DNA from: Fulvitalea axinellae
GTDB taxonomy: Bacteria; Bacteroidota; Bacteroidia; Cytophagales; Cyclobacteriaceae
Reading direction: 5' to 3'
NCBI RefSeq assembly: GCF_036492835.1
Contig: NZ_AP025317.1
Span: forward strand, 62,001-126,000
Length of the DNA stretch: 64,000 nucleotides
A model generated the notes under the pieces. The model did no database searches. It was not told the origin of the DNA and saw only the letters and a program-made list of their open reading frames with translations. Shown piece by piece: positions 14,576 to 24,372 of this stretch; the stretch's first letter is position 1, and every line of letters starts with the position of its first letter. The translations under genes were made by a program, and so were the position numbers.

Positions 14576-16933
14576 TTGATTTCCCGAGCTTCTGCCAAAT
14601 TTATTCTGATAAGTGCCCTCTCCTTTATGGGCCACTTAGCCAATGCCCAAGTTGAGGGCGTAGTCTTGGACTATGAATCAAACACGCCGTTGGTTGGCGC
14701 GATTGTACGTAGTGGCAAGGAATACACGGCTACCCAACCTAATGGTACTTTTCTGATAAACGTCCAAGTGGGCGATAGTTTGGAAATAAAGTACTTGGGC
14801 TACAGAACCTATCATTCCATAATAAAGGATAGGCATGTAAGGGTGACGTTAAGAACCAAGTCCGAAGTACTGGATGCGGTCGGGGTCGTGGCGCTTTCCG
14901 TATCGGAGGAAGAGGCCAAGCGGATTCGTTCTTCAATAACGCCCGTCACTGTTATAACATCAAAGGAGCTGCTGACAAAAGCCGGCAATCTCAATGAGAT
15001 ATTGGCCCGTCAGGCGGGGATCCAGATCAGGCAAACCGGAGGCCTTGGGAGCGTGGCTCGCATTAATATCCGGGGACTGGAAGGCAAGCGGGTACAACTT
15101 TTTGTCAACGGGAATCCGCTCAACACACCCGACGGAAGTTTGGGGATAAATGATATTCCCATCCAAGTGATCGAACGTATCGAGGTTTATAAAGGCTCGG
15201 TGCCCGCCTGGCTGGGTGGCGACGGCTTGGGTAGCGCGGTGAATATAGTTGTCCGGGACCGTGAGGTGAGCTATGTCGACGTTAATCTGGTCCGCCAATC
15301 TTTCAATACGTCCCGTGCGGGGCTTATCCTCAAGAAGTCTTTTGATAAAAGGGGAATTGAGGCGGGTCTTGGCGTTTTCAACACTTATTCGGACAACGAC
15401 TATGAGATGTCGGTCCCTGACCAAGAAAACCTGAAAGTGGTGCGCGATCACGACCGGTTTCATTCTTTGCTGATTGGAGGCGGTGTGAAGTTCTCCAAGC
15501 TTTGGTTTGACGAGGTGGAGTTTGAAGGCGCTTTTATGAAGACCGAAAAACAGATTCAGGGGATTACCCGGAACATCCAGAAAGCCGAAAGCCAAGGGGA
15601 AACATTGGTGGGCATCATGAACCTGAAAAAGACCGGATTGCTGGGTGGCCGTTTGTCGATGCTTTATAGCTTGATTAGGGGCAAGATTAACGTCGCGCTG
15701 ATTGACACCTCTTCATATAGCTATAACTGGGACGGGACGCGGACCCTGAGCAATTACGGAAAAGGCGAGCTGGGTATCGGGCCCAATATGTCGGATACGG
15801 AACAAAGCGAACTGAGGCATAGGCTCAACCTCAATTACAGCATTGACAATACTTCGAGTCTGAATTTCAACAATACGATAAGAAGTTCGGATTTTGACCC
15901 AAGGGATGATTTGGCCAATGAGTTCGCCGGAAAGAATCTTTTCAATTATCCGGGACGTTTGTTCAATACCGTATCCGGCCTTACTCTGGAAAAAGAGAAC
16001 AAACGCAAAAACTTTTTGCTTTCCGCGGCGGTCAAATACTACTTCAACCATACCGAGGGCTACAACACGAACATCTATGTACAAGGCTCGCCCGAGCGGA
16101 TCAATACCAATACGCACAATCTGGGCTACTTGGTGGGCTTGCGTTATAACTTCAGCGAATATTTACTGGCCAAGGCCGTTCATGAGAGAGCTGTCCGCTT
16201 ACCCAACAATTCGGAACTTTTCGGCGACGGTGTGCTCATAACGCCTTCCATAAAGCTTCAGCCGGAGGTGGCCTATAATTATACCGCCGGATTGGTGTAC
16301 GACCGTTTTTTCCAAGGTTACAGAAGGGTCCAAGCGGAAGTTAACGGCTTTTACATGAATGTGGACAACCTGATACAGCTGGCCGGAAACGGGCTTTCGG
16401 TAGGCTATGTCAATTATGCGAAAGCTTATATTTTGGGCGCCGATTTGGAGCTCAAGTCAGACCTGACCCCATGGCTTTATTCGGGACTGAACCTGACTTA
16501 CCAGAGGATTGTCGACAACAACGAATTTATTCCGGGAACAAAGGGCGTGGACAACCCCACTTACAAGGAAGACATTCCGAATATACCCCAGATGTTCGCC
16601 AACCTTAACGTGGAACTGCATAAGGACAACCTATTGATCAAAAGGAGCAGATCGAGGTTGATATACGATTTGGCCTTCACGCAGGAATACGATTATGGGT
16701 TTGCGCTAAGTGTATACGATAAGTTTGTGATTCCCTCATTTCTTACCCATACGGTATCCGTAGAGCAGTCATTCAAAAAGGACAAGTATACCGTAACCTT
16801 CGAAGCAAATAACCTCACCGACCAATTGGTAATCAATAACTATAACCAGCCTTTACCCGGAAGGACGTTCCGCCTAAAATTACGCTGTTTGTTTTTGGGA
16901 AGACAAACGCATCACGACAATCATAACCGTTAA
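14576..16933 (+). CDS. TonB-dependent receptor, probable metal or metallophore uptake
   Basis: 785 residues. A signal peptide ends at ANAQ, then comes a carboxypeptidase-regulatory-like segment (VEGVVLDYESNTPLVGAIV), a plug (TPVTVITSKELLTKAGNLNEILARQAGIQI ... RINIRGLEGKRVQLFVNGNPL) and a beta-barrel ending in a weak terminal strand (GRTFRLKLRCLF). It starts with TTG, because a stop lies just upstream in frame and no ATG gives a full signal peptide. Its size and lack of SusD partner point to a siderophore, haem or metal receptor rather than glycan uptake. The DUF4374-like lipoprotein follows after 6 bp. The palindromic operator lies 160 bp upstream. Confidence 0.88.
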   Translation: MISRASAKFILISALSFMGHLANAQVEGVVLDYESNTPLVGAIVRSGKEYTATQPNGTFLINVQVGDSLEIKYLGYRTYHSIIKDRHVRVTLRTKSEVLDAVGVVALSVSEEEAKRIRSSITPVTVITSKELLTKAGNLNEILARQAGIQIRQTGGLGSVARINIRGLEGKRVQLFVNGNPLNTPDGSLGINDIPIQVIERIEVYKGSVPAWLGGDGLGSAVNIVVRDREVSYVDVNLVRQSFNTSRAGLILKKSFDKRGIEAGLGVFNTYSDNDYEMSVPDQENLKVVRDHDRFHSLLIGGGVKFSKLWFDEVEFEGAFMKTEKQIQGITRNIQKAESQGETLVGIMNLKKTGLLGGRLSMLYSLIRGKINVALIDTSSYSYNWDGTRTLSNYGKGELGIGPNMSDTEQSELRHRLNLNYSIDNTSSLNFNNTIRSSDFDPRDDLANEFAGKNLFNYPGRLFNTVSGLTLEKENKRKNFLLSAAVKYYFNHTEGYNTNIYVQGSPERINTNTHNLGYLVGLRYNFSEYLLAKAVHERAVRLPNNSELFGDGVLITPSIKLQPEVAYNYTAGLVYDRFFQGYRRVQAEVNGFYMNVDNLIQLAGNGLSVGYVNYAKAYILGADLELKSDLTPWLYSGLNLTYQRIVDNNEFIPGTKGVDNPTYKEDIPNIPQMFANLNVELHKDNLLIKRSRSRLIYDLAFTQEYDYGFALSVYDKFVIPSFLTHTVSVEQSFKKDKYTVTFEANNLTDQLVINNYNQPLPGRTFRLKLRCLFLGRQTHHDNHNR

Positions 16934-16939
16934 AAGAGC

Positions 16940-18127
16940 ATGTGTAAGTCAGTACGACTATTTTTAGCCTTATCAGCTTTAGTTTTTGTCTCTTGCAGTT
17001 CAAGCGATAAAGACGAAATCAAATTGGACGACAAGCACCGGATAGCCATCGTCACAAACATCAATTCGTCCAATCCGGCAACGGGCTATATCGGAACCAT
17101 AAAGGACCTGGACGTCGGTGCTTATGATGTTTCTAAAGCGCGCCAATCGACGGTTACCCCGTTTTTGGTTTTGGACGGTGATGATGTGTACGTAATTCCA
17201 AACCAAAGGGGGGATCTGTTAACGAAGTATCGCAGAAAGAATGGATTGTTGGAAGAAGCTGGGAACATGAGCCTCCCCGCGGGTTCCACTTCCATTAGTC
17301 TGGTAATCGAGAACGATTCGAGAGCCTTTGTCACGTTACGCGCTACGGGAAAAATCGCCGTTTTTAACCCGAGCACAATGGTTATTACCGGTTATATTGA
17401 CCTCACCGCCCACGCTATCGGCGACGCGAGCCCCGACCCCACCAGCATGGTTTTGAGGGACGGGAAGCTGTTTGTCTCTTGCCATCAGACTTCGGACGGT
17501 TTTTCCAGCACGCATCCGGCCCAAGTGCTGATCATCGATTTGGAAAATAACAATTCCGTCACTTCGGCCACGGACAACAGAACCAGCTTTGCGGGCGCTA
17601 CGGACGATATGCACTCCATGTTCTTTGACGAAAAAGGCGACCTGTATGTCTTTTGTGTAGCTTCTTACGGATTTGTCCCGGGGCAGAAATGCGGTTTTTT
17701 ACGTATTAAGAAAGGCGAGTCCGATTTTGATCCGGACTATTTTTTCAACGTATCGGATTATGCTGTCAGCAACATCCCCGGAAACAGGATAGACTACTTC
17801 CAACACGTCCTATACAGTGGGAACGGGACCTTGTTTGGGGCGGGAAATATTTATGCCCTCGCGAGCAATCCGCCCGATTATGTAAACGATCGTACCGTGG
17901 GGTCTTTCAAGGTCGATTTATACAATAAGAGCATCACCAAACTGGACCTTCCGTTTTGTAACGGCTACTCCGCTTCACTGACGCGATATAAAGACCAAAT
18001 CCTGTGGGGACTGTCTACGGAAACAGGGGTAGGAATTTATACGTATGACCTAAATACGGGTACGGCCAGCGACGGCCCTGTAGTAACCACCCAAGGGGAT
18101 CCGAGTGTGATAGAGGTCTTTGAATAG
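16940..18127 (+). CDS. DUF4374-like beta-propeller lipoprotein
   Basis: 395 residues with lipobox VFVSCSS (Cys19). The body alternates short strands and turns typical of a YncE/DUF4374-like propeller (YIGTIKDLDVGAY, TPFLVLDGDDVYVI, KIAVFNPSTMVITGYIDL, PAQVLIIDLENN, GSFKVDLYNKSITKLDL, GIYTYDLNTG). DUF4374 proteins are regularly encoded next to TonB receptors for iron or other metals, where they are thought to act at the cell surface. It starts 6 bp after the receptor stop, so they share a transcript, which ends at the hairpin at 18189. Family assignment is by pattern and context. Confidence 0.65.
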   Translation: MCKSVRLFLALSALVFVSCSSSDKDEIKLDDKHRIAIVTNINSSNPATGYIGTIKDLDVGAYDVSKARQSTVTPFLVLDGDDVYVIPNQRGDLLTKYRRKNGLLEEAGNMSLPAGSTSISLVIENDSRAFVTLRATGKIAVFNPSTMVITGYIDLTAHAIGDASPDPTSMVLRDGKLFVSCHQTSDGFSSTHPAQVLIIDLENNNSVTSATDNRTSFAGATDDMHSMFFDEKGDLYVFCVASYGFVPGQKCGFLRIKKGESDFDPDYFFNVSDYAVSNIPGNRIDYFQHVLYSGNGTLFGAGNIYALASNPPDYVNDRTVGSFKVDLYNKSITKLDLPFCNGYSASLTRYKDQILWGLSTETGVGIYTYDLNTGTASDGPVVTTQGDPSVIEVFE

Positions 18128-18188
18128 TCGTCGGCTTGGCCTAATGCGCCACTTGTGGTTTTTTACTTAATTAGGAAAACCTGTAAAA

Positions 18189-18220
18189 GCGGTTTGGGGG
18201 ACATACCCAAACCGTTTTTT
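18189..18220 (+). terminator. Rho-independent terminator
   Basis: GCGGTTTGGG / CCCAAACCGT stem followed by TTTTT, 60 bp after the lipoprotein stop. It separates that transcript from the GTPase gene or attenuates read-through into it. Confidence 0.8.
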
Positions 18221-18290
18221 GTTTTACTTTTGGCCACAGATTAAGAACCCGGAACGGAGGTATAGGCCATAAAATATAGTTTTGTCGGAA

Positions 18291-19202
18291 ATGGGCGGAA
18301 AGAGAAACAAAGAAGCGATTATAACCATTGTCGGATTTTTGGGAGCGGGAAAAACCACCTTGTTGAAGCATCTCGCAAGAGTTTATCCGCAACAAGGCCT
18401 GAGCCCGTATGTGATCCTGAACGATTATGAGAACGCCCAGCTCGACGCTAGGCAATTTACGGAACAGATTAGCGCGAACACGATTAGGGCCCTCAGCGGC
18501 AGTTGTATTTGCTGTAGCGGTCTGCAATCGCTTAGGGATACAGTTAATCAAATTCCCCAAAGGGATAACGGCATCACCCTAATTGAGGCAAACGGCACGA
18601 CCGACGCCTGCTCCCTGGCCGGTTTTTTGGGAATCGGCCTCGACGACAGGTTTCTGCCGCCCGTACAGGTATCTGTAGTAAACATAAACAGCTGGCAAAG
18701 GCGCGAAAAGCACAATGAGCTTGAGGCCAGTCAGGTTCAGTTATCGTCATTAATCATCTTGTCACACCTGGACAAAGCCCCGGTGGAAAGGCAAAACGAG
18801 GTAATGGAGCATCTCCGTAAACTGAACCCCGATGCCAAGATAATCCCGATGGCCGAACTTGACGCCGGTTTACTAACCCGGCTTCACCCGTCCGAAAACG
18901 AAGCGAAGAGGATAGATCATGAAAAATCACACTGGTCTTCCTGTTCGATTGACCTGCCGGAAATGCCAAACGAAGAGAGTATCCGCCTGCTATGCCGCAA
19001 AATACCCGAGAGTATTCTTCGCGTTAAAGGCTGTGTGAGACTAACCGGAAGCGCAACCTACACTTATTTTGAAAGAACACCCGAAGGAGACCTGTCGATC
19101 CGGAAATTCGAGGGCAATCCCAATATGGGCGCAAAACTGTTGACAGTCGGATTGGGCAGCGATAAATCCTTTTTGATGGATTTGGTTAAAGAGTATGTGT
19201 AG
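18291..19202 (+). CDS. COG0523 (CobW/YciC/ZNG1-type) metal-chaperone GTPase
   Basis: 303 residues from the ATG at 18291; a TTG nine bases upstream is possible. P-loop GFLGAGKTT is at residues 15-23, the metal site GSCICC with Cys72, 74 and 75 (C-x-C-C), and SHLDK stands in the place of the guanine-specificity NKxD. A C-terminal CobW-like domain follows (ILRVKGCVRLTGSATYTYFE). These GTPases deliver Zn, Co or other metals to client proteins and are often Zur-controlled. Placement behind a TonB receptor with a palindromic operator supports a role in metal limitation. It may have its own promoter, since a terminator precedes it. Confidence 0.88.
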   Translation: MGGKRNKEAIITIVGFLGAGKTTLLKHLARVYPQQGLSPYVILNDYENAQLDARQFTEQISANTIRALSGSCICCSGLQSLRDTVNQIPQRDNGITLIEANGTTDACSLAGFLGIGLDDRFLPPVQVSVVNINSWQRREKHNELEASQVQLSSLIILSHLDKAPVERQNEVMEHLRKLNPDAKIIPMAELDAGLLTRLHPSENEAKRIDHEKSHWSSCSIDLPEMPNEESIRLLCRKIPESILRVKGCVRLTGSATYTYFERTPEGDLSIRKFEGNPNMGAKLLTVGLGSDKSFLMDLVKEYV

Positions 19203-19417
19203 GGCGCTTACTAAATTTATGCGCTGAAGGCACGAATCTCCAATCATCAGGCCTCTGGATGGGAAAAGCGGGAATCCGTAATACCAATAAAATCGGTTTT
19301 ATATAAATATGATTTCACAAAAACATCGACTATTCTTAGTTTTAAATATTAAAAGTATAATTTGCAATTAAATTTTGTTTTATATGATGTGTTGTGGTTT
19401 TTTAAAATTAAATAAAT

Positions 19418-20806
19418 ATGAAACTTGAATTTTTTATTAAAACATCCTTTTGCGTCTTATTTTTTGCAGTTAGCTGTACTGAATTTCAAAAGGCCTCTCA
19501 AGAGAAAGGGCGAATAAGCCCTGAAACTCTGAAGGATCTCAAAAATAGATACTCAAAGGAGGCTATAAATTATTTTTACGAAACGGCCTTTTATCAAGAT
19601 TATGTAGGGAGACAAGAGAGGCTGATTAAATGGAAGGACCATATCTTTGTGAATTCTTTGGGTGATTTATGGCCAGGTGACTCGATAATCATTCAGAATA
19701 CTATCACTAGTATAAATGCATTAGATTTACCGATAAAGCTTCAGCTTACTGAAGATTCCTCGTTGGTTAATACTCCGATTTATTTTGGGGAACAGAAAGA
19801 ACTTGAAAGAATACTGAACCTGACTAGTTCTCGCTATTTTCAAGGAGCTGGATTACTTTCTAAAGAGTCCGATGTAATAAACCAGACGAAGATTGGTATT
19901 TCTAATAATGCTACATCATATAAAACATGTAGCATTTCAGATAGTGCTACTATTCGCAACTCAATCATTCTTGAAGAACTAAGTAATTCTTTGGGGATTG
20001 TTGGTGATAGTTGGAGATATAAAGAGAGTATTTTTTTTGAAGGACCTTACCCTAATCCGGTCTACTCTGAATTGGACAAAGAGATAATTAGATTCCTATA
20101 CGAACCGGGGATGCCGACTGGTTATACCAGGAAACAATTCGAGGCTGACTTTGGCGATGTTCTTCACCATATTAACGCGAAGGAGAAGGTCATCGATTAT
20201 GCTGAATCAAATAAAATTCCCGTTAGGTATTTTGAATCAATCGCTCAAAATTGTTTTCAAGATAGCACCCTTCTGAAGTATCCAACAACGATCTTCTTGA
20301 AGTTGTCAGGAGATTTCGACACGAATGATATTAGTTTTTGTAATGAGATCACCGAATTGTTCAATGAGGGCAATCCATGGGTTCATATGGAATATGCCAA
20401 TGACAATATTTTGAATGAAGCCCCATCCATAAATATAGTTTTGGAAGAAGACCCAAGCCTCAAGACGCCGGCATTATCCGAACGCTTTATTAATGCTGGT
20501 TCCCAAATGTTTCCGATGCGCCTTATAGGAACTATTAAATTCCGTTTTAACAGATCTTTGATCGAAGCTTATTCTCAAGAAAGAAAAAGTTTGTTGGTCC
20601 GGACCATTAATCAGGTTCTTGGCTTTGACCATCTTAAAGAAGATGTTATTGAGTTTGACCCTAATGGTAAAATGTCGTTTAAACCCGGTTATAAGGAACT
20701 CTTATCCCTGTATTATAATCCCGTTATTCCAGACGGTTTTACTCTTGAGGAGATGAATGAGGTAATTCAGGCTTTAAAAGAGAAATCTGGCACAGGCCAA
20801 CTTTAA
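19418..20806 (+). CDS. DUF2927-like lipoprotein, apparently two tandem domains
   Basis: 462 residues with lipobox FAVSC (Cys about 20). The segment ILEELSNSLGIVGDSW ... ELDKEIIRFLYEPGMPTGYTRKQFEADFG matches the DUF2927 pattern (E-E-x-x-Q/N-SLG, siF, then LYxPxxxxG). A second related block near the C-terminus reads RTINQVLGFDHLKEDVIEF ... GYKELLSLYYNPVIPDGFTLEEM but has lost the EE. Function unknown; DUF2927 proteins are exported and sometimes compared with metalloproteases. The coding stretch is AT-richer than its neighbours. It is transcribed alone and ends at a strong terminator. Confidence 0.55.
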   Translation: MKLEFFIKTSFCVLFFAVSCTEFQKASQEKGRISPETLKDLKNRYSKEAINYFYETAFYQDYVGRQERLIKWKDHIFVNSLGDLWPGDSIIIQNTITSINALDLPIKLQLTEDSSLVNTPIYFGEQKELERILNLTSSRYFQGAGLLSKESDVINQTKIGISNNATSYKTCSISDSATIRNSIILEELSNSLGIVGDSWRYKESIFFEGPYPNPVYSELDKEIIRFLYEPGMPTGYTRKQFEADFGDVLHHINAKEKVIDYAESNKIPVRYFESIAQNCFQDSTLLKYPTTIFLKLSGDFDTNDISFCNEITELFNEGNPWVHMEYANDNILNEAPSINIVLEEDPSLKTPALSERFINAGSQMFPMRLIGTIKFRFNRSLIEAYSQERKSLLVRTINQVLGFDHLKEDVIEFDPNGKMSFKPGYKELLSLYYNPVIPDGFTLEEMNEVIQALKEKSGTGQL

Positions 20807-20867
20807 TCCGAAACGCTATAAGCTAAAGCTACTTCCGGCCTTTAATATCATTCTAAGCAAATACAAC

Positions 20868-20900
20868 AAAGCCCGACCAAATTCTCATTGGTCGGGCTTT
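20868..20900. terminator. Bidirectional Rho-independent terminator
   Basis: 13-bp stem AAAGCCCGACCAA / TTGGTCGGGCTTT with a 7-nt loop, between convergent genes. Confidence 0.9.
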
Positions 20901-20984
20901 GTATTATCGCTCTCCAAAAATATGGAGTGCATCGTTTAAGCTTTTAAAATTGGGGCGGGCGGAATAAAGTCCTCCCCAATTTTT

Positions 20985-23321
20985 TTATTTGCGAACGAAC
21001 CAATCAGCCGGGATGTCGATTTCCTCGCCGTTGTCGTCGAGTACTTTGAGGTTGAGGCCACTTGCGCCACCACCTTGGTAGAACTCTACGCGGATCGGGT
21101 GCAATCCGGCGCCCAATGCAGCCTGAGCCGTGAGTGGCTTCATGCCGTGCGGTCCGTCATTATCAACAATTTGTTTTCCGCCAATATAAAGTTTTGATCC
21201 GTCATCAGAACGCAGGCGGAAGGTATATACCTTGTCGGTTGGAATTTTGATATAGCCAGTCAATACCAAACCGATATTTTTCTTGGCCGCCGATTCCGGC
21301 ACTTCGATAGTAGCTACCGTCATGTTTTTCTTCGGCTTCATATCCTTGAGAGCATCCACGGTCTTGATGCCTTCTTTATACTCATAATAAGCGCAATCCA
21401 ACCCAGCTTTCGACGCTTTTACCTCGTCACCCTTGCGGTATGTTTCTTTAGAGAGAATGGTGGTGTACGTATCGCTACCACGTCCCATCTTCGTGAACAC
21501 TTTGGCTTTGAGCGTCATGCTCTTGTCTACCTCAAACGGTCCTTCGTAGGCTTTGGATTTTGCCGTAGGCTCGCTTCCGTCAACGGTATAGCGGATATTA
21601 AGGCCTTTCATTGAGGCGTTAAGCTTCACTGTCTTTTTGTCGATGAACACGTTGTTAGCGTACATACCATCCATATCTGGCACACGATAGTGAACGTCCA
21701 TCACGTCAAGACGGTCGAAATGCTTGGTTACGCGGGCAGCGAAGTCATCCCAGTTTTTCTCGGATTTTGGGGTCCAAACGGCTTCGGCCAAAGCGATCAT
21801 ACGTGGCATAGCCATATAATCCATGCGGTCTTCGGACGGGATCCACTCTGTCCAAAGGTTCGCCTGTCCGCCTTGGATCAATTTGGCGGCCTCGGCCGGA
21901 ATATCCTCCGCAACGGGATCGAATCCGTATACGTGCTCAAGGCTGCCGGCATTCTGCTGATAATCGAAGTAACAGTGCGAAGTTGGCGTCATGATGACGT
22001 TGTTGCCTTGCTCCACCGCTTTTTTGGGAGCGTCTTTTACCCAGCCTCTCCAGTACATCATGGTGGCTGTCTTGCTCATTCCGCCTTCCAGGATCTCGTC
22101 CCAGCCGATCATCTTCTTGCCTTTGCCGTTGAGGAATTTCTCTACACGGTGAACAAAGTAGGCTTGCAACTCGTGCTCGTCCTCAAGCTTTTCCTCTTTG
22201 ATTCTTTTCTGGCACTTAGGACATTTCTCCCAGTAACTTTTGTTTACCTCATCGGCACCGATGTGGATGTATTCGCTAGGGAAAAGTTCGCAAACTTCAG
22301 TCAAGATATTCTCAACCAAAGTGAAAGCTTCCTCCTTGCCTGCGCACAGCGGCGAAGAGAATCCGCTCCAACTGCCTTTGCCGGTGCAAGAAACACCATA
22401 GGCATCGACGGCGGCCTTGAAGTGGCCCGGCATATCGATTTCGGGGATAATGGTGATGTTGCGGGCCTGAGCGTAGGCGATCATCTCCTTCATATCCTCT
22501 TGGGTGTAGAAGCCGCCGTACATGGTTTTGCCGTTACGCTCGGTGAAAAGCTCTTTGGTGATCACGAAAGTCTCGTCTTCTTTGGCTCTCTCGTTACACA
22601 CTACGTCGTGCGTGCTCTCGATACGGTAAGCGCCCTCTTCCGTGAGTTCGGGATATTGTTTGATTTCCAAACGCCAGCCTTGGTCATCCGTCAAATGGAA
22701 ATGGAATTTGTTGAACTTGTACAGGGCCATGTAGTCAATGAATTTCTTGACATAAGCCTTTGAGAAGAAATGGCGCGAAACGTCCATATGCATACCGCGG
22801 TACTCAAAACGAGGTTGGTCGATTACCGTTACGCCCGGAACAGTCCACTTGACTTCGGCGTTTTTGCTCGCCGCCTGCTCAAGCTGGGCGGGAAGCAACT
22901 GGCGCAAAGTCTGCGTACCGTAATAAAGTCCCGCACCCGAAACAGCTTCGATAGTGATTCCGCCCGAAGTAGAGGTGAACTTGTAGCCCTCAGGACCTAC
23001 GGTTTCGCCCAAAGTCTTGTCGATTTTTAAGTTGATCGCCTTGGAAGAAGGTTCGGAAACCACCTTAGGCTTATGTCCCGTGGCGAAAGCGAGTTTTTCC
23101 GCCAACATATCGGCCACCAATTTGGCGCCTTTGTCATTTGGCGCAACGATAGACGTAGAAGCGTCAATAACAAAATGACCTTTGCCAGGCACTATTTGAG
23201 CCGGCTTCGGAATAATCGTAATGTCGGAAAGCTCCGTCGGCTTTTCGGGAGCCTGACAGGCGACGGCCAGAACGCTCAGGAAAAAAAGCGTCACTAGCGT
23301 GTGGATTTTGAATCTAAACAT
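20985..23321 (-). CDS. Beta-N-acetylhexosaminidase, GH20, lipoprotein
   Basis: 778 residues. Lipobox VLAVACQ (Cys22) is followed by a GH20b N-terminal domain (about 35-165) and the GH20 barrel from residue 170 with HLTDDQGWR (209-217) and the catalytic Asp-Glu pair in HIGADEV (D357, E358). A chitobiase-type C-terminal segment follows (LNIRYTVDGSEPTAKS), then a PA14-like module (about 660-778, TFRLRSDDGSKLYIGG). It removes terminal GlcNAc or GalNAc from chitooligosaccharides or glycans by substrate-assisted catalysis. The PA14 part may bind carbohydrate. Monocistronic. Confidence 0.95.
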   Translation of the reverse strand: MFRFKIHTLVTLFFLSVLAVACQAPEKPTELSDITIIPKPAQIVPGKGHFVIDASTSIVAPNDKGAKLVADMLAEKLAFATGHKPKVVSEPSSKAINLKIDKTLGETVGPEGYKFTSTSGGITIEAVSGAGLYYGTQTLRQLLPAQLEQAASKNAEVKWTVPGVTVIDQPRFEYRGMHMDVSRHFFSKAYVKKFIDYMALYKFNKFHFHLTDDQGWRLEIKQYPELTEEGAYRIESTHDVVCNERAKEDETFVITKELFTERNGKTMYGGFYTQEDMKEMIAYAQARNITIIPEIDMPGHFKAAVDAYGVSCTGKGSWSGFSSPLCAGKEEAFTLVENILTEVCELFPSEYIHIGADEVNKSYWEKCPKCQKRIKEEKLEDEHELQAYFVHRVEKFLNGKGKKMIGWDEILEGGMSKTATMMYWRGWVKDAPKKAVEQGNNVIMTPTSHCYFDYQQNAGSLEHVYGFDPVAEDIPAEAAKLIQGGQANLWTEWIPSEDRMDYMAMPRMIALAEAVWTPKSEKNWDDFAARVTKHFDRLDVMDVHYRVPDMDGMYANNVFIDKKTVKLNASMKGLNIRYTVDGSEPTAKSKAYEGPFEVDKSMTLKAKVFTKMGRGSDTYTTILSKETYRKGDEVKASKAGLDCAYYEYKEGIKTVDALKDMKPKKNMTVATIEVPESAAKKNIGLVLTGYIKIPTDKVYTFRLRSDDGSKLYIGGKQIVDNDGPHGMKPLTAQAALGAGLHPIRVEFYQGGGASGLNLKVLDDNGEEIDIPADWFVRK

Positions 23322-23737
23322 ACTGCTAGAAAAAAATTATGGTTGTTAATTTATTGCTCCGCTTGGAATATGACACGATAAAAATGTCCATTCGTAAATT
23401 TACGACCAAAAGCCGTAAAGCCCTCTATTATAGTGTCCGCTTGACGAAAAACCCTCCCATTTATCCGTAAAAAACGTTTAGGGTCTTTCTTGAGTATTGG
23501 CGAGAGGGAGCGAAAAGCATATGTAATGAGACATCATGCCTAATTCGGAAAGAGTATTTCGGATTACGGCTTATCCTCCCGTATAGGTTAAAAATTGCCG
23601 GAATATAGGTAATGAATGTTTTGCTGGCGCCGAAACCGAAAAATAGTATTTCGTATGGGGAAAAGAGATAAGCGCCAGCTTCACTCGTATACCCTCACGA
23701 ATGTTACTGGCGCCAGAATTCTCTTTTCGGTTAAAGT
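23322..23737. other. Intergenic region with three GGCGCC inverted-repeat copies
   Basis: 416 bp. The hexosaminidase side carries a palindrome CGTAAATTTACG (23393-23404) and two CCGTAAA motifs (23413, 23465). The other side has GCTGGCGCC (23623-23631), GCGCCAGC (23672-23679) and CTGGCGCCAG (23707-23716), each flanked by related A/T-rich tracts that can pair with one another. No coding frame supported. Confidence 0.5.
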
Positions 23738-24271
23738 TTACTTCTGAAATTCATAAGTCGCTATCTGTAGCCCATCGGAAAACAACTCGTTTGTGATCAA
23801 CTTCCAATTAGCTTTTGTCTTAGAACTCCCAAACAAAGGAGTTCCCGAACCCAGAATAACAGGATTTACTTTAAGCTTCAGGCGATCCACAAGACCATGG
23901 TCCAATAACCAACCCGCAAACTCTCCGCCTCCGCATAGATAAATATCGGTTGGAGAATTCTCTTTGAAACTCTTCACCTTATTGATATCCATTTTCTCAA
24001 TATGAACGGATTCGTGAGTGTTGTCCAAAGACATCGAATCCGAAAATATATAATGTTCCATATGCGGGTATGCGGGCTGTCCCGGCGGAAGGCCGTACTG
24101 ATATCCGAACTCGTAAGTCTTGCGTCCCATGATTACGGTCCGAAAATCATTCAGGTCTTCCCGATATTTGTCCACCCCCTCGCCTTGCATAATGAATTGG
24201 CTTATATCACCGTTGTCGCCAGCAATAAAACCATCGAGCGAGACGGCAACGTAATACACTATATCTTTCAT
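23738..24271 (-). CDS. Dihydrofolate reductase-like (RibD C-terminal domain) protein
   Basis: 177 residues covering one RibD_C/YyaP-type domain: YYVAVSLDGFIAGDNG, TVIMGRKTYEFG, then IYLCGGGEFAGWLLDHGLVDRLKLKVNPVILGSGTPLF. This family has the DHFR fold and binds NADPH. Most stand-alone members have no known substrate. It is not FolA, because the usual folate-binding Asp/Glu context is missing. Single gene with the GGCGCC repeat structure just downstream. Confidence 0.85.
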   Translation of the reverse strand: MKDIVYYVAVSLDGFIAGDNGDISQFIMQGEGVDKYREDLNDFRTVIMGRKTYEFGYQYGLPPGQPAYPHMEHYIFSDSMSLDNTHESVHIEKMDINKVKSFKENSPTDIYLCGGGEFAGWLLDHGLVDRLKLKVNPVILGSGTPLFGSSKTKANWKLITNELFSDGLQIATYEFQK

Positions 24272-24372
24272 ATTGTTTGATTTAATTATAAATGAGCTAA
24301 ATAATAAACAGTCATAAGTTAGGGGTTCCTTTTACGGAAAATCACCCTTAAACCGATTCATTCTTACATCCG

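Noticed and set aside
21690-22763. 357-codon open frame antisense to the GH20 gene
   Set aside because: Shadow of the hexosaminidase barrel; no signal or domain.
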